This document shows, piece by piece, positions 25,863 to 36,000 of a stretch of 64,000 nucleotides of DNA (positions are counted from its first letter, which is position 1; the number at the start of each line of letters is the position of its first letter). The DNA lies in contig JAFLDV010000015.1 of the NCBI GenBank assembly GCA_017302255.1, forward strand, positions 1-64,000. Direction: 5' to 3'. The notes under the pieces are model-generated. The model did not search any database. It had not been told where the DNA came from and worked only from the letters and a program-made list of their open reading frames with translations. Both the position numbers and the translations under genes were made by a program. Source of the stretch: Gammaproteobacteria bacterium. GTDB lineage: Bacteria > Pseudomonadota > Gammaproteobacteria > Enterobacterales > Alteromonadaceae.

Positions 25863-28043
25863 ATGAACAAAAGGCCATTTGCCTTTGCTAAAAATCCTTT
25901 AGCATTGGGTGTCGCGTCTGCGCTGTTAGCCTTGTCTGCTACATCCACACAGGCTGCTAATTTTTCGCTCAGCGAAGACATTGAAGTTGTTTTCGACTCT
26001 ACATTTTCTTACGGTGCTAGCTGGCGGGCTGAAGACCGCAACTGGGACACAATAGCTAAGGTGAACCACCCACGCTTTAATTGGACCGGTTACAACGCTG
26101 CATCAAACATTATCTATCCTTCATCTGATATTTGGGCTCAACCAGGCGGCTACTCCGCTAACGGCGACGCTGGTAACCTAAATTATGATAAAGGAGATTT
26201 ATTCTCTTCATTGTTTAAAGGCACGCATGAACTATCGATCACTAAAGGTGATTTCGGTATGTTCACACGCTTTATGTATTTCTATGATACAGCGTTGATG
26301 GATAACAAGGGTGACTACACAAACCCAGTTTCTGGAAACCCTGTTGATCCTTGCGCTGATGATGAAGCGCGTGACTTAGCTTGCCGTGACCTGCGTTTAT
26401 TAGATGCTTACGTCTTTGCAAACTTTGCACTGAACGATGGTGCGAACCCGTTATCTGTTCGTGTGGGTAATCAAGTTCTGAGCTGGGGTGAAAGTACCTT
26501 GATTCAGCACGGTATTAACATCACACCAATCGATGTTGGTATTGCGCGTTTACCAGGTGCTGACTTAAAAGAAGCTTATATCCCAGTGGGTATGATTTCG
26601 GCATCACTTGGTATTACTGAACAATTGTCTGCTGAAGTATTCTATCAATACGAATGGCAAAACAGTTATTTACCAGTTCCAGGCACCTATTTCTCTACGA
26701 ATGACTTCGCAGGCAAAGGTGGTTATAACCAAAACATTCAGTTAGGTTTCTCTGGTAACCCGGATCTTGATTTAAGTACCTTGTTAACCGGCTTGAATTC
26801 AATCGGTGCTGGTATTCGTTCTGCTTCAGCAGTGCTTGGAAGCTCTACAGCGACGCCTGCCGACAAAGCTGCAGCACAAGCCAGTTTAAACCTGCTTTCT
26901 CAAGCCTATTTGGCGTATCCAACCAAAGTTACCTTACGTCCAAAAGGTGATGCTGGTGAGATCAATCCGCCAGACTCAGGTCAATATGGTTTGAAGTTAG
27001 AGTATTTCGCACCAGAGTTAAACGACACTGAGTTCGCGCTGTATTACATGAATTACCATAGCCGTACTCCGGTGATCTCTGGTATCGCGTCTAATTTCTG
27101 TTCTTCAGCTGCAACTGCTGCTTGTTCTGCGCCTGGCGTTGTTAGCAATGCAATTCAGCAAGATATTCAGTATTTAGCCGGAAATCAGATCACTGCTGAT
27201 AACGTTGCAAACCTGAAAGCAATGTCAAAAGGCTTAATTGAATATCCAGAAGATATCAAGCTTTATGGCTTTAGCTTCAACACCACTTTAGATGGCACTT
27301 CAGTTGCCGGTGAGTTAGCTTACCGTCAAGATGAACCATTGCAAATTGATGACGTTGAAATTCTGTATGCTGGTATGCCAGAACAGTTAGCTAACGCAGG
27401 CTTACGTCCTGATTTAGCGGGTATTTCGCAAATTGGTCGTTACAGTGGTAGCAAAGTGTTACCAGGTCAAAGTGCAAAAGGCTTCATTCTGTCAGACACA
27501 GTACAAGCTCAGTTAACGGTCACACATTTGTTTGGCCCTGTTGCTGGCACCGACAACTTAACAGTATTGGCTGAAGTCGGCGGTATTAGCATCAAAGACA
27601 TGCCAGAGCAATCAGTTCTGCGTCTGAATGGTCCAAACACTGACCGTAGCGGCTACCCATTAATGGGTACAGATGCGAATGGCAATTTAATCATGAAAAC
27701 TGGTTTGCACACTGGTCTTTCAAACGGTGCAGAAACCAACCCGTTCCCGACAGCTTCTGCTTGGGGTTATCGTATTTTGGCAAAAGCTGACTACAATAAC
27801 GTATTCTCAGGTGTGAACATGTCACAACGTCTGACGTTCTCTCACGATGTGAACGGTATTACTCCAGACCCGTTGTTTATGTTCTCTGAAGATAAAAAAT
27901 CACTGAGTTATGCTGTTGCGTTTGATTATTTGAACGCTTGGTCTGCTGAAGTTTCATATAACGCGTTTTTCGGCGGCGTAGGCACGACCAACAACACTGA
28001 AGACCGTGATTTTATTTCTTTCAACATTAAATACTCAATTTAA
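25863..28043 (+). CDS. DUF1302 family outer-membrane protein
   Basis: The 726-residue protein has a signal peptide (about 1-32, ending TQAAN). The rest is rich in aromatic-alternating strands (for example ITKGDFGMFTRFMYFYDTAL, LSAEVFYQYEWQNSY) and ends in a phenylalanine- and tyrosine-rich strand (FISFNIKYSI), as expected for a beta-barrel outer-membrane protein. This matches DUF1302, found almost always beside DUF1329 and an RND transporter. Function is not established; a channel for hydrophobic molecules is a common suggestion. The DUF1329 gene starts 16 bp later, in the same transcript. Confidence 0.82.
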   Translation: MNKRPFAFAKNPLALGVASALLALSATSTQAANFSLSEDIEVVFDSTFSYGASWRAEDRNWDTIAKVNHPRFNWTGYNAASNIIYPSSDIWAQPGGYSANGDAGNLNYDKGDLFSSLFKGTHELSITKGDFGMFTRFMYFYDTALMDNKGDYTNPVSGNPVDPCADDEARDLACRDLRLLDAYVFANFALNDGANPLSVRVGNQVLSWGESTLIQHGINITPIDVGIARLPGADLKEAYIPVGMISASLGITEQLSAEVFYQYEWQNSYLPVPGTYFSTNDFAGKGGYNQNIQLGFSGNPDLDLSTLLTGLNSIGAGIRSASAVLGSSTATPADKAAAQASLNLLSQAYLAYPTKVTLRPKGDAGEINPPDSGQYGLKLEYFAPELNDTEFALYYMNYHSRTPVISGIASNFCSSAATAACSAPGVVSNAIQQDIQYLAGNQITADNVANLKAMSKGLIEYPEDIKLYGFSFNTTLDGTSVAGELAYRQDEPLQIDDVEILYAGMPEQLANAGLRPDLAGISQIGRYSGSKVLPGQSAKGFILSDTVQAQLTVTHLFGPVAGTDNLTVLAEVGGISIKDMPEQSVLRLNGPNTDRSGYPLMGTDANGNLIMKTGLHTGLSNGAETNPFPTASAWGYRILAKADYNNVFSGVNMSQRLTFSHDVNGITPDPLFMFSEDKKSLSYAVAFDYLNAWSAEVSYNAFFGGVGTTNNTEDRDFISFNIKYSI

Positions 28044-28059
28044 GGGACGAGACTGTCTT

Positions 28060-29418
28060 ATGAAAAAACTCACCCTACTGGCTTCGGCCATTACTTTGGT
28101 TCTGAGCTGTGGTGCAATGGCTAAAGTTGCACCGGATCAAGTCGCACGTCTCGGTGCAGATTTGACTCCGCTTGGCGCTGAAAAAGCTGGCAACAAAGAC
28201 GGTTCAATCCCAGAATGGACTGGTGGTATTACTTCAGCTCCAGCAGGTTATAAGCCTGGTGATCACCACCCGGATCCATTTGCTGCTGATAAAGCTGTAT
28301 TAACCATTGATAAGTCGAATATGGCGCAATACAAACAATTTTTGACTCCTGGTCAAATTGCGTTGTTTGATCTGTATGACACGTTCAAAATGAATATTTA
28401 CCCAACTCGCCGTTCAGCGTCTTATCCACAGTACGTCTATGACGCTACTAAAGATATTGCAGGCAAAGCAGAGTTAGTGCAGGGCGGTAACGGTATCGTT
28501 AACGCAGCGATCGGTGTTCCGTTCCCAATCCCAGCCGACGGCTTGGAAGCTATTTGGAACCACATCGTGCGTTTCCGTGGTGTTGCAGCAAGCCGTAACG
28601 GTGGTCAAGCAGCTCCAACAGCTGATGGTGCTTACACGTTGATCGGGTTCGAAGAACAAATTATGTTCAAGTACTCAGATAAAGCAGCGTCTGCAGAAGC
28701 GTTACAAGCAGAAAACATTTTGTTCCGTTTCAAACAAAGCGTAACAACACCTGCTCGTTTAGCTGGTACTGCGCTGTTAGTCCACGAAACAATGGACCAA
28801 GTGAAGACTCCACGCCAAGCATGGACATATAACACTGGTCAACGCCGTGTACGTCGCGCACCAAACGTTGCTTATGACGCTCCAGGTACAGCATCAGATG
28901 GTCTGAGAACTACCGATGATTTCGATATGTTCAACGGCTCGCCAGATCGTTACAACTGGAAATTGGTTGGCAAGCAAGAATTGTATATCCCATACAACAG
29001 CTACAAACTTCACTCGAAAGACACGAAGTATGCTGACTTGTTAAAGCCAGGTCATTTGAACCCTGATTATGTTCGTTATGAAAAACACCGTGTTTGGGTG
29101 GTTGAAGCGACACTGAAATCAGGTATTACACACGTTTATGGCAAACGCGTATTCTTCATCGACGAAGATAGCTGGCAAGTTCATGTTGCTGACTTATATG
29201 ACGCGCGTGGTGAGTTATATCGTGTGGCTGTAGCCCATGGTCTGAACTACTACGAAGTTCCAACACATTGGAGTACGTTAGAGGTTTATCATGACCTGAA
29301 CTCTCGTCGTTACATTGCGATTGGTTTGGATAATGAAGACAAGATGTACGACTTCTCTGTGAAACTTTCAGATAACGATTTTACTCCAGCGGCTCTGCGC
29401 CGTGAGGGTACACGTTAA
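28060..29418 (+). CDS. DUF1329 family periplasmic or outer-membrane-associated protein
   Basis: The 452-residue protein has a signal peptide (about 1-21, ending CGAMA) and a long DUF1329 domain. Visible features include RLGADLTPLGAEKAGNKDG near the N-terminus, RRVRRAPNVAYD, and repeated strands such as YGKRVFFIDEDSWQVHVADLYD near the C-terminus. The DUF1329 fold is thought to resemble lipoprotein-carrier (LolA/LolB-like) half-barrels, so lipid or hydrophobic ligand handling is plausible but unproven. The frame is open 18 codons upstream inside DUF1302; ATG 28060 begins the signal peptide. A strong terminator follows. Confidence 0.82.
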   Translation: MKKLTLLASAITLVLSCGAMAKVAPDQVARLGADLTPLGAEKAGNKDGSIPEWTGGITSAPAGYKPGDHHPDPFAADKAVLTIDKSNMAQYKQFLTPGQIALFDLYDTFKMNIYPTRRSASYPQYVYDATKDIAGKAELVQGGNGIVNAAIGVPFPIPADGLEAIWNHIVRFRGVAASRNGGQAAPTADGAYTLIGFEEQIMFKYSDKAASAEALQAENILFRFKQSVTTPARLAGTALLVHETMDQVKTPRQAWTYNTGQRRVRRAPNVAYDAPGTASDGLRTTDDFDMFNGSPDRYNWKLVGKQELYIPYNSYKLHSKDTKYADLLKPGHLNPDYVRYEKHRVWVVEATLKSGITHVYGKRVFFIDEDSWQVHVADLYDARGELYRVAVAHGLNYYEVPTHWSTLEVYHDLNSRRYIAIGLDNEDKMYDFSVKLSDNDFTPAALRREGTR

Positions 29419-29438
29419 TCGTAAGTTGTGTAAATGAA

Positions 29439-29470
29439 CGGTTGGCCCTTGGGCCAACCGTTTTTGTTTT
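29439..29470 (+). terminator. Strong terminator between DUF1329 and YCF48 genes
   Basis: A perfect 10-bp stem CGGTTGGCCC/GGGCCAACCG with a 2-nt gap is followed by TTTTTGTTTT. It may set different expression levels for the barrel proteins and the transporter, because the four genes form one conserved cluster. Confidence 0.9.
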
Positions 29471-29496
29471 AGTTACAACCTTGAGTATTAACTCTA

Positions 29497-30519
29497 ATGA
29501 AGTTTAAATTTCTGTCAGGCTTAAGTCTGATATGCGCTCTGTTCCCGGCAATTGCACAACAAAAAATAATGCCGCAAAGCGCTTATATCCTGCCAAATGC
29601 ACAAAAATCGGTGTTGACCGATATCATTTCCGTTCAAGGTAAATTTTTTATGGCTGCTGGTGAGCGTGGGCACTTACTCAAAAGTGTCAACGGACAAGAC
29701 TGGCAGCAAAGTGCGACGCCACTACAATCAAACTTAAATTCTGTGTTCTTTTTGAATGAGCAACTTGGTTGGGCTGTTGGCCATGATGCATCTATTGTTC
29801 ACAGTAATGATGGCGGCCTGACTTGGTCGTTGCAACAGTTTGCACCTGAACTTGATAAGCCGTTGTTTGACGTAGTGTTTAATGACGCACAAAACGGTAT
29901 TGCTGTAGGTGCTTATGGCATGTTTTACCGCACCACAGATGGCGGCAAGCAATGGCAAAGTGAATTTCATCCAGAATTAGCGTCGATTGAAGACCAAGCG
30001 TTGTTAGCCGAATTAAAAGAAAGCGATCCAGAGGCTTATGCAATCGAAGCTTCGTCAGTCCTGCCTCATTTTAACCGTCTATTTGCTGACGGCAATGTGT
30101 TATTTATGGTCGGTGAAGCTGGATTCTACGCCTCTAGCCATGATTTTGGACGCACTTGGCAACGCGAAAATAGTTTCTATAATGGATCCTTATTTGGTAT
30201 CACCAGAACTGGTCAGGGCAATTTATTTGCTATTGGTTTACGTGGTCATGCATTCCGTAGTACTGATTTAGGGGTTACTTGGCAAAAGATTGACTTGCCA
30301 TCACCTTCGACCCTAAACAGTGTTCTTGCGGTTGAGGATAAAGTGTTTTTGTTCGGCAATGCTGGCACTCTGCTAATGTCATCTGACGATGGCGTAAGCT
30401 TTAAAGCAATTAAAGCCCCAGATGGCAAATCAATCTTAAATGGCGTTTTAGTCGGGCCGCAACTGGTGTTGGCAACTGAGACCGGTATTAAATCAGTTCA
30501 AGCGGTGGTAGCAGAATAA
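29497..30519 (+). CDS. YCF48/BNR-repeat periplasmic protein
   Basis: The 340-residue protein has a signal peptide (about 1-20, ending IAQQ) and a beta-propeller of YCF48/BNR type. Repeated Asp-box-like segments are visible (SNDGGLTWSLQQF, TTDGGKQWQSEF, SHDFGRTWQREN, STDLGVTWQKID, SSDDGVSFKAIK). Relatives include the photosystem II assembly factor Ycf48 and proteins encoded directly before RND pumps of the DUF1302/DUF1329 cluster. It is likely an accessory factor of the pump. It is separated by one base from the RND gene start. Confidence 0.83.
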   Translation: MKFKFLSGLSLICALFPAIAQQKIMPQSAYILPNAQKSVLTDIISVQGKFFMAAGERGHLLKSVNGQDWQQSATPLQSNLNSVFFLNEQLGWAVGHDASIVHSNDGGLTWSLQQFAPELDKPLFDVVFNDAQNGIAVGAYGMFYRTTDGGKQWQSEFHPELASIEDQALLAELKESDPEAYAIEASSVLPHFNRLFADGNVLFMVGEAGFYASSHDFGRTWQRENSFYNGSLFGITRTGQGNLFAIGLRGHAFRSTDLGVTWQKIDLPSPSTLNSVLAVEDKVFLFGNAGTLLMSSDDGVSFKAIKAPDGKSILNGVLVGPQLVLATETGIKSVQAVVAE

Positions 30520-30520
30520 T

Positions 30521-32857
30521 ATGAGTGCAAATCGTTTCGTAAATAAATGTGAATATGCGCTTTTCCGACACCGGGGAATGGTAATTCTGGCATTTTTACT
30601 CGCTACTTTGTTTTTACTATTCAAAGCGAGTCAGATCAAACTTGATGCCGCCTTCACTAAAAATATCCCACTAAAACATGAGTACATGCAGACCTATTTG
30701 AAGCATGCCAAAGATTTTGGTGGTGCGAATAATATTCTAATTTCGGTCTGTGATGCGTCGGGCAATATTTTTAATCCGAATTTTTTTGATAGTTTCAAAA
30801 AAATCCACGACCAAGTGTATTACATGCCTGGCGTTGACCGGGTTTTAGTAAAGTCACTTTATAGTCCGAGCACCCGATTTCTGGAAGTAGTAGAAGACGG
30901 TTTTGCCGGTGGGCCAGTCATTCCAGCCGACTTTGTGCCTGATGCTAACGGTTTGTCGATTGTGAAACAAAACGTCGATAAAGCAAACATTGTTGGCCGT
31001 ATGGTTGCTGATGATTACAGCTGCGCCATGGTGACCGCACAACTGCAGGAAGTAAATCCTGATACCCTTGAGAAGTTAGATACTATTAAGTTTGCTAACC
31101 AGCTCGAAGCGGAAGTTCGTAAGCAATACGAGTCAGAACAAATCTCTATTCATATCATCGGTTTCGCCAAAATGGTTGGCGATGTAGCTAATGGTGCGAA
31201 AGGCGTTTTAGTGTTTTTTGCTCTCGCCATTGGTATCACTGCTGTGATGGTTTACCTGTTTTCCCGTTCGGTCAAATTGACCATATTGCCTATTGCCTGT
31301 TCGTTAATTGCTGTTATTTGGCAGATGGGTCTATTAACTGTGATTGGCTTTGGTATCGATCCAATGTCGATTCTTGTGCCATTTTTGGTCTTTGCTATCG
31401 GTGTTAGTCATGGTGTGCAAATGATTAACGCCACGGGTAAAAACGTTGCTAATGGCTTAGATGCAAAAACTGCCGCGCAAGCAAGTTTTCGGACTTTGCT
31501 AATTCCTGGTGGAGTTGCACTGTTATCCGACACTGTTGGTTTTATTACTTTGTTAGCGATTGATATCGGTGTTATTAGAGAGTTGGCGATTACTGCAAGT
31601 TTGGGCGTCGGTGTCATCATTCTGACTAACTTGTTGTTATTGCCGGTATTGATGAGTTACATCAAATTTAAACCGTCATATGTTGCATCGGTTTCAGCGC
31701 CGTCACCAAAAGCGGATAAGTTTTGGTATTTCTTATCAGCTTGTACAGAGCGAAAAGTTGCTGTTGTGATTCTGCTAATCACTGCCGGTTTATTTGCTTT
31801 CGGTTACCAGCAGAGCAAACAACTTAAAATTGGTGACTTACATCCTGGTGCAGCGTCATTGCACAGTGACTCACGCTACAACTTAGATACCGCGTTGATC
31901 ACTGATCGTTATGCAATTTCAGTTGATTACATCAATATCATGGTTGAGACCAAGACCAACGGCTGTACTTTCCATCCAGTTATGGATCGGATAGATCAGT
32001 TCCAATGGCAAATGGAAAATGTGCCTGGTGTTCAAAGTTCAGTTTCATTGCCATCGGTTTCAAAAGCAATAAACGCTGCATTTAATGAAGGCAACGTAAA
32101 ATGGCGTATTCTGCCACGTACGACGGAAAGCTTGGTGCAGTCGTCGTCACGTGTTGAGACTAGTACCGGCTTGTTAAATGCTGACTGCTCAGTGATGCCA
32201 ATAATTCTGTTCTTGAATGACCATAAAGCTGAAACTATCGAAAAAGTAATTGTCGAGGCTAAACGTGTTGCTGCAGAACTGAACAATGATGAAGTGCAAT
32301 TTAAGCTAGCATCAGGTCCGGTCGGTGTAATGGCTGCCACGAATGAAGCCGTTGCTGAAGCACAAGATCCGATGACATGGTACGTTTATGGTGCCGTGAT
32401 CTTGCTATGTTTACTAAGTTTCCGCTCTTTACGTGCAACAGTTGCGGTAATTATTCCGTTATACGTAGTAACAGTATTGGCGACTGCGCTGATGACTTAT
32501 TTAGAGATCGGTCTTACAGTTTCTACGCTACCAGTTATCGCGCTTGGTGTTGGTATTGGTGTGGATTACGGTATCTACATTCTCACCAATATGACGCAAC
32601 CGCTGCGTGATGGTGTACCGCTGCGTGTTGCCTATTGCAATGCGTTAAAGACTACTGGTAGTGCGGTACTCTTTACTGCGGTGACTTTAGCGATTGGTGT
32701 GAGTACTTGGGGATTCTCAGCGCTTAAATTCCAAGTCGATATGGGTATTTTGTTAACCTTCATGTTTATCGTCAACATGTTAGGTGCGGTATTTGTATTA
32801 CCAGCGATTGCGGCCTTCTTTTGGCCGCAAAATAAAGTAAAAACAAATAATTTGTAG
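30521..32857 (+). CDS. RND superfamily (MMPL-type) transporter
   Basis: The 778-residue inner-membrane protein has the HAE3/MMPL layout. TM1 lies at about 19-37. A large periplasmic domain precedes TM2-6 (about 228-385), a second TM7 (about 410) and periplasmic loop precede TM8-12 (about 615-770). The repeated LPV(I/L) helix and the GVGIGVDYGIYIL segment are typical of this group, which moves lipids, hopanoids or other hydrophobic molecules toward the outer membrane. Together with the three preceding envelope proteins it would form an inner-to-outer membrane export route; the substrate is unknown. A terminator follows. Confidence 0.87.
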   Translation: MSANRFVNKCEYALFRHRGMVILAFLLATLFLLFKASQIKLDAAFTKNIPLKHEYMQTYLKHAKDFGGANNILISVCDASGNIFNPNFFDSFKKIHDQVYYMPGVDRVLVKSLYSPSTRFLEVVEDGFAGGPVIPADFVPDANGLSIVKQNVDKANIVGRMVADDYSCAMVTAQLQEVNPDTLEKLDTIKFANQLEAEVRKQYESEQISIHIIGFAKMVGDVANGAKGVLVFFALAIGITAVMVYLFSRSVKLTILPIACSLIAVIWQMGLLTVIGFGIDPMSILVPFLVFAIGVSHGVQMINATGKNVANGLDAKTAAQASFRTLLIPGGVALLSDTVGFITLLAIDIGVIRELAITASLGVGVIILTNLLLLPVLMSYIKFKPSYVASVSAPSPKADKFWYFLSACTERKVAVVILLITAGLFAFGYQQSKQLKIGDLHPGAASLHSDSRYNLDTALITDRYAISVDYINIMVETKTNGCTFHPVMDRIDQFQWQMENVPGVQSSVSLPSVSKAINAAFNEGNVKWRILPRTTESLVQSSSRVETSTGLLNADCSVMPIILFLNDHKAETIEKVIVEAKRVAAELNNDEVQFKLASGPVGVMAATNEAVAEAQDPMTWYVYGAVILLCLLSFRSLRATVAVIIPLYVVTVLATALMTYLEIGLTVSTLPVIALGVGIGVDYGIYILTNMTQPLRDGVPLRVAYCNALKTTGSAVLFTAVTLAIGVSTWGFSALKFQVDMGILLTFMFIVNMLGAVFVLPAIAAFFWPQNKVKTNNL

Positions 32858-32885
32858 CAGCGCATGTTTATGCAGAAAAACTAAA

Positions 32886-32913
32886 GAAAATGGCCATCTG
32901 GCCATTTTCTTAT
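32886..32913 (+). terminator. Rho-independent terminator after the RND gene
   Basis: The stem GAAAATGGCCA/TGGCCATTTTC (32886-32896 and 32899-32909) is followed by TTATTT. Confidence 0.8.
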
Positions 32914-33090
32914 TTAAAAGCGCTGAATATCTTGTCAAATCTAGCTTTCGCCGCTGGTACAACCAGTATAAAAGAAAGAAATAAAACTCGAAAAGCACTA
33001 AAATAGTCAATAAACTTCGCACCTGACACGCTCTGTATGTAATGCACAATCCTGCTGTCCCTCGGCAGAGATTAAATAAAGGATACAAAA

Positions 33091-36000
33091 ATGGCACTGA
33101 TAGACGGTCAACCATCTGTACTTCTACAAAATGTAAGTAAATTAATCAGACAAAAATTAAAAGATCAGGTCGAACTAGTAGAACAGTTCGCCTACACGTT
33201 ATATGGAAATGTTGCCAATGAAGATATGGTCGGTCGTAACGACAGCGATCTTTATGGTGCGGCATTAAGCCTTTGGCAAACTTTTAATGATCACCCGCAA
33301 GATGATGCGAAAATTCGAGTGTTCAATCCTGAAGTGGCAAAACACGGCTGGGAATCAAAACACACTATCGTTGAAATCGTTATCAAAGATATGCCTTTCT
33401 TAGTGGACTCAGTTCGGATTGCTTTGAATCGTCATAGCATTACCGCGCATTTAATGTTGCATTATCCACTTCAAACATTCCGAAATGAAAAAGGCCAAAT
33501 CACTGAGTTTTATAAACTTGGCACCAAAGAAAAGCCAACAACTCAACAAACAGTTTTTCATATTCAAATTGACCGCATGACTGATAAAACAGCCATCGAG
33601 AATTTGGTTGCTGAATTGAATTCGGTAATGCAAGACGTTTCTTTAGCAGTAACTGATTGGCGGCCGACCTTGCATAAATTGGAGTCTGTTATTGCAGAGC
33701 TGCCAAACAATGCCGGTAAAGCTTCGCCTGAACAATTACAGCAAGCCACTGAGTTTTTAAATTGGTTGCTTAAAGATAACTTCACGTTATTGGGTTATCG
33801 CTCTTATCGCATTGTGCCGATCCAAGGTGATTACAAAATCGAAGGTGTTGCTGATAGTGCATTAGGTTTAATGCGCCGCAGTACTTCTCGCGATTTAATG
33901 TTAAATGACTTACCAGATGTTGCGCGTAAACAAGCGCTCAGCTCTGATCTGTTGATTTTGACCAAAACAAATAACAAATCACGGGTTCATCGTCCGGCTT
34001 ATATCGATTATATCGGTATTAAACGCTTTGACGAAAATGGACAAGTGGTGGGTGAAGATCGGTTTATCGGTTTATATTCTTCATCGTTGTACAACAACAG
34101 TGCTGCGGATATTCCTTTACTGAAAAATAAACTCGCTGCAGTGATGGCTCGTTCGGGTTTTGCCCATGGAACACATGCCTATAAAGCGCTATTGAATATT
34201 TTAGAGACATATCCACGTGATGAGTTGATTCAGGCGGATGTCGATAATTTATTAGATGTCGCAACCGGTGTGTTGCATATGCAAGAGCGTGACATGACTC
34301 GTCTATTTATGCGTAAAGACGCATTTGGTCGATTTGTATCAGCAATGGTGTATGTGCCTCGTGAACGCTACAACACGCAATTGCGTAAAGCGACGCAGCA
34401 AGTATTGTCTAGTTTCTTAGGTAGTACCGAGCCGGTGGAATTTACCACTTATTTTTCAGAATCCGTTTTAGCGCGTACTCATTATTTTGTACGGGTGAAC
34501 GACAGCAATATCGAGTTCAATGTGAAAGAAATCGAACAAAACCTCATCGAAGCAGCTCGGACTTGGGAAGATAAGTTAACCTCCGCCTTGGTGGGAAGTT
34601 TTGGTGAACTTCGTGGTCGCGAACTTTGCACTAAGTATGTCAACGCATTCCCACGTTCATACAAAGAAGAAATGTTACCAAGCGATGCTTTAGTTGATAT
34701 CGCGAAAATCGAAGCATTATCTGAAGATCACCCATTAGAAATGTTGTTTTACCGTCCGCAAGAAGAGCATGCTGACAGTAAAGCTGTACGCTTAAACCTG
34801 TTCCATAAAGATCATCCTATCCATTTGTCAGACGTACTGCCGATGTTGGAAAACTTTGGTTTACGAGTGATTGGTGAAACGCCATATGCTGTGCGTTGCC
34901 CTGAAGGCTCTGTGAGTTGGGTGTTAAACTTCAGCATGGAGTTAAACGGCAAAGTGCCGCTGGATTTTGAAGTTGCGCAGCAGCTGTTCCAGGAGTCATT
35001 TGCTAAAGTTTGGAAAGGTGACTTAGAAGATGACGGTTTCAACCGTTTGATTTTAGGTGCTGGCCTTACTGGCCGCGAGGCGTCACTGTTACGTGCATTT
35101 GCAAAATATAAACGTCAAATTGGCGGTACTTTCAGTCAAGCCTATATCGAATCGACGTTTGGACGTTACCCATTATTAGCCAATTTATTGGTTAAGTTGT
35201 TCAACCTGAAGTTCGACCCTGCCGCAACGGGTTCTGCTGAGGAAGTTGCACAAGTTAATGCACAAATTTTAGCGCAGTTAGAGCATGTAGCTAACTTGGA
35301 CGATGACCGGATCATCCGCCGCTTCCTGGCGATTATCCAAGCAATCGTTCGTACTAACTATTTCCAACCAGCGGCTGATGGCTCGATAAAACCTTACATT
35401 TCTTTCAAAGTCCGTCCGTCTGCTATCCCGGATATTCCGTTGCCACTGCCGTTCTTTGAAATTTTCGTGTATTCACCGCGAGTTGAAGGCGTGCATTTAC
35501 GTTTTGGTAAAGTCGCTCGGGGCGGTTTACGTTGGTCAGATCGTCGTGAAGATTTCCGTACCGAAGTATTAGGCTTGGTTAAAGCGCAACAAGTTAAAAA
35601 CACTGTTATCGTTCCAGTTGGTGCTAAAGGTGGTTTCGTTTGTAAGAAATTACCAGAAACTGGTGGTCGTGAAGCTTGGTTGAACGAAGGTAAAGCCTGT
35701 TACCGTACATTTATCCGCGGTTTGTTAGATATCACGGATAACATCGTGCATGGTCAAATCGTCGCGCCTAAATCAGTAGTTCGCTTAGACGAAGATGATC
35801 CGTACTTAGTTGTTGCCGCAGATAAAGGCACAGCGACGTTCTCAGATATCGCCAACGGTATTTCCTTAGAATACAACCACTGGTTAGGGGATGCGTTTGC
35901 GTCAGGTGGTTCAAACGGTTACGACCATAAAGGCATGGGCATCACGGCACGTGGCGGTTGGGAATCGGTAAAACGTCACTTCCGTGAAGTGGGTATCGAT

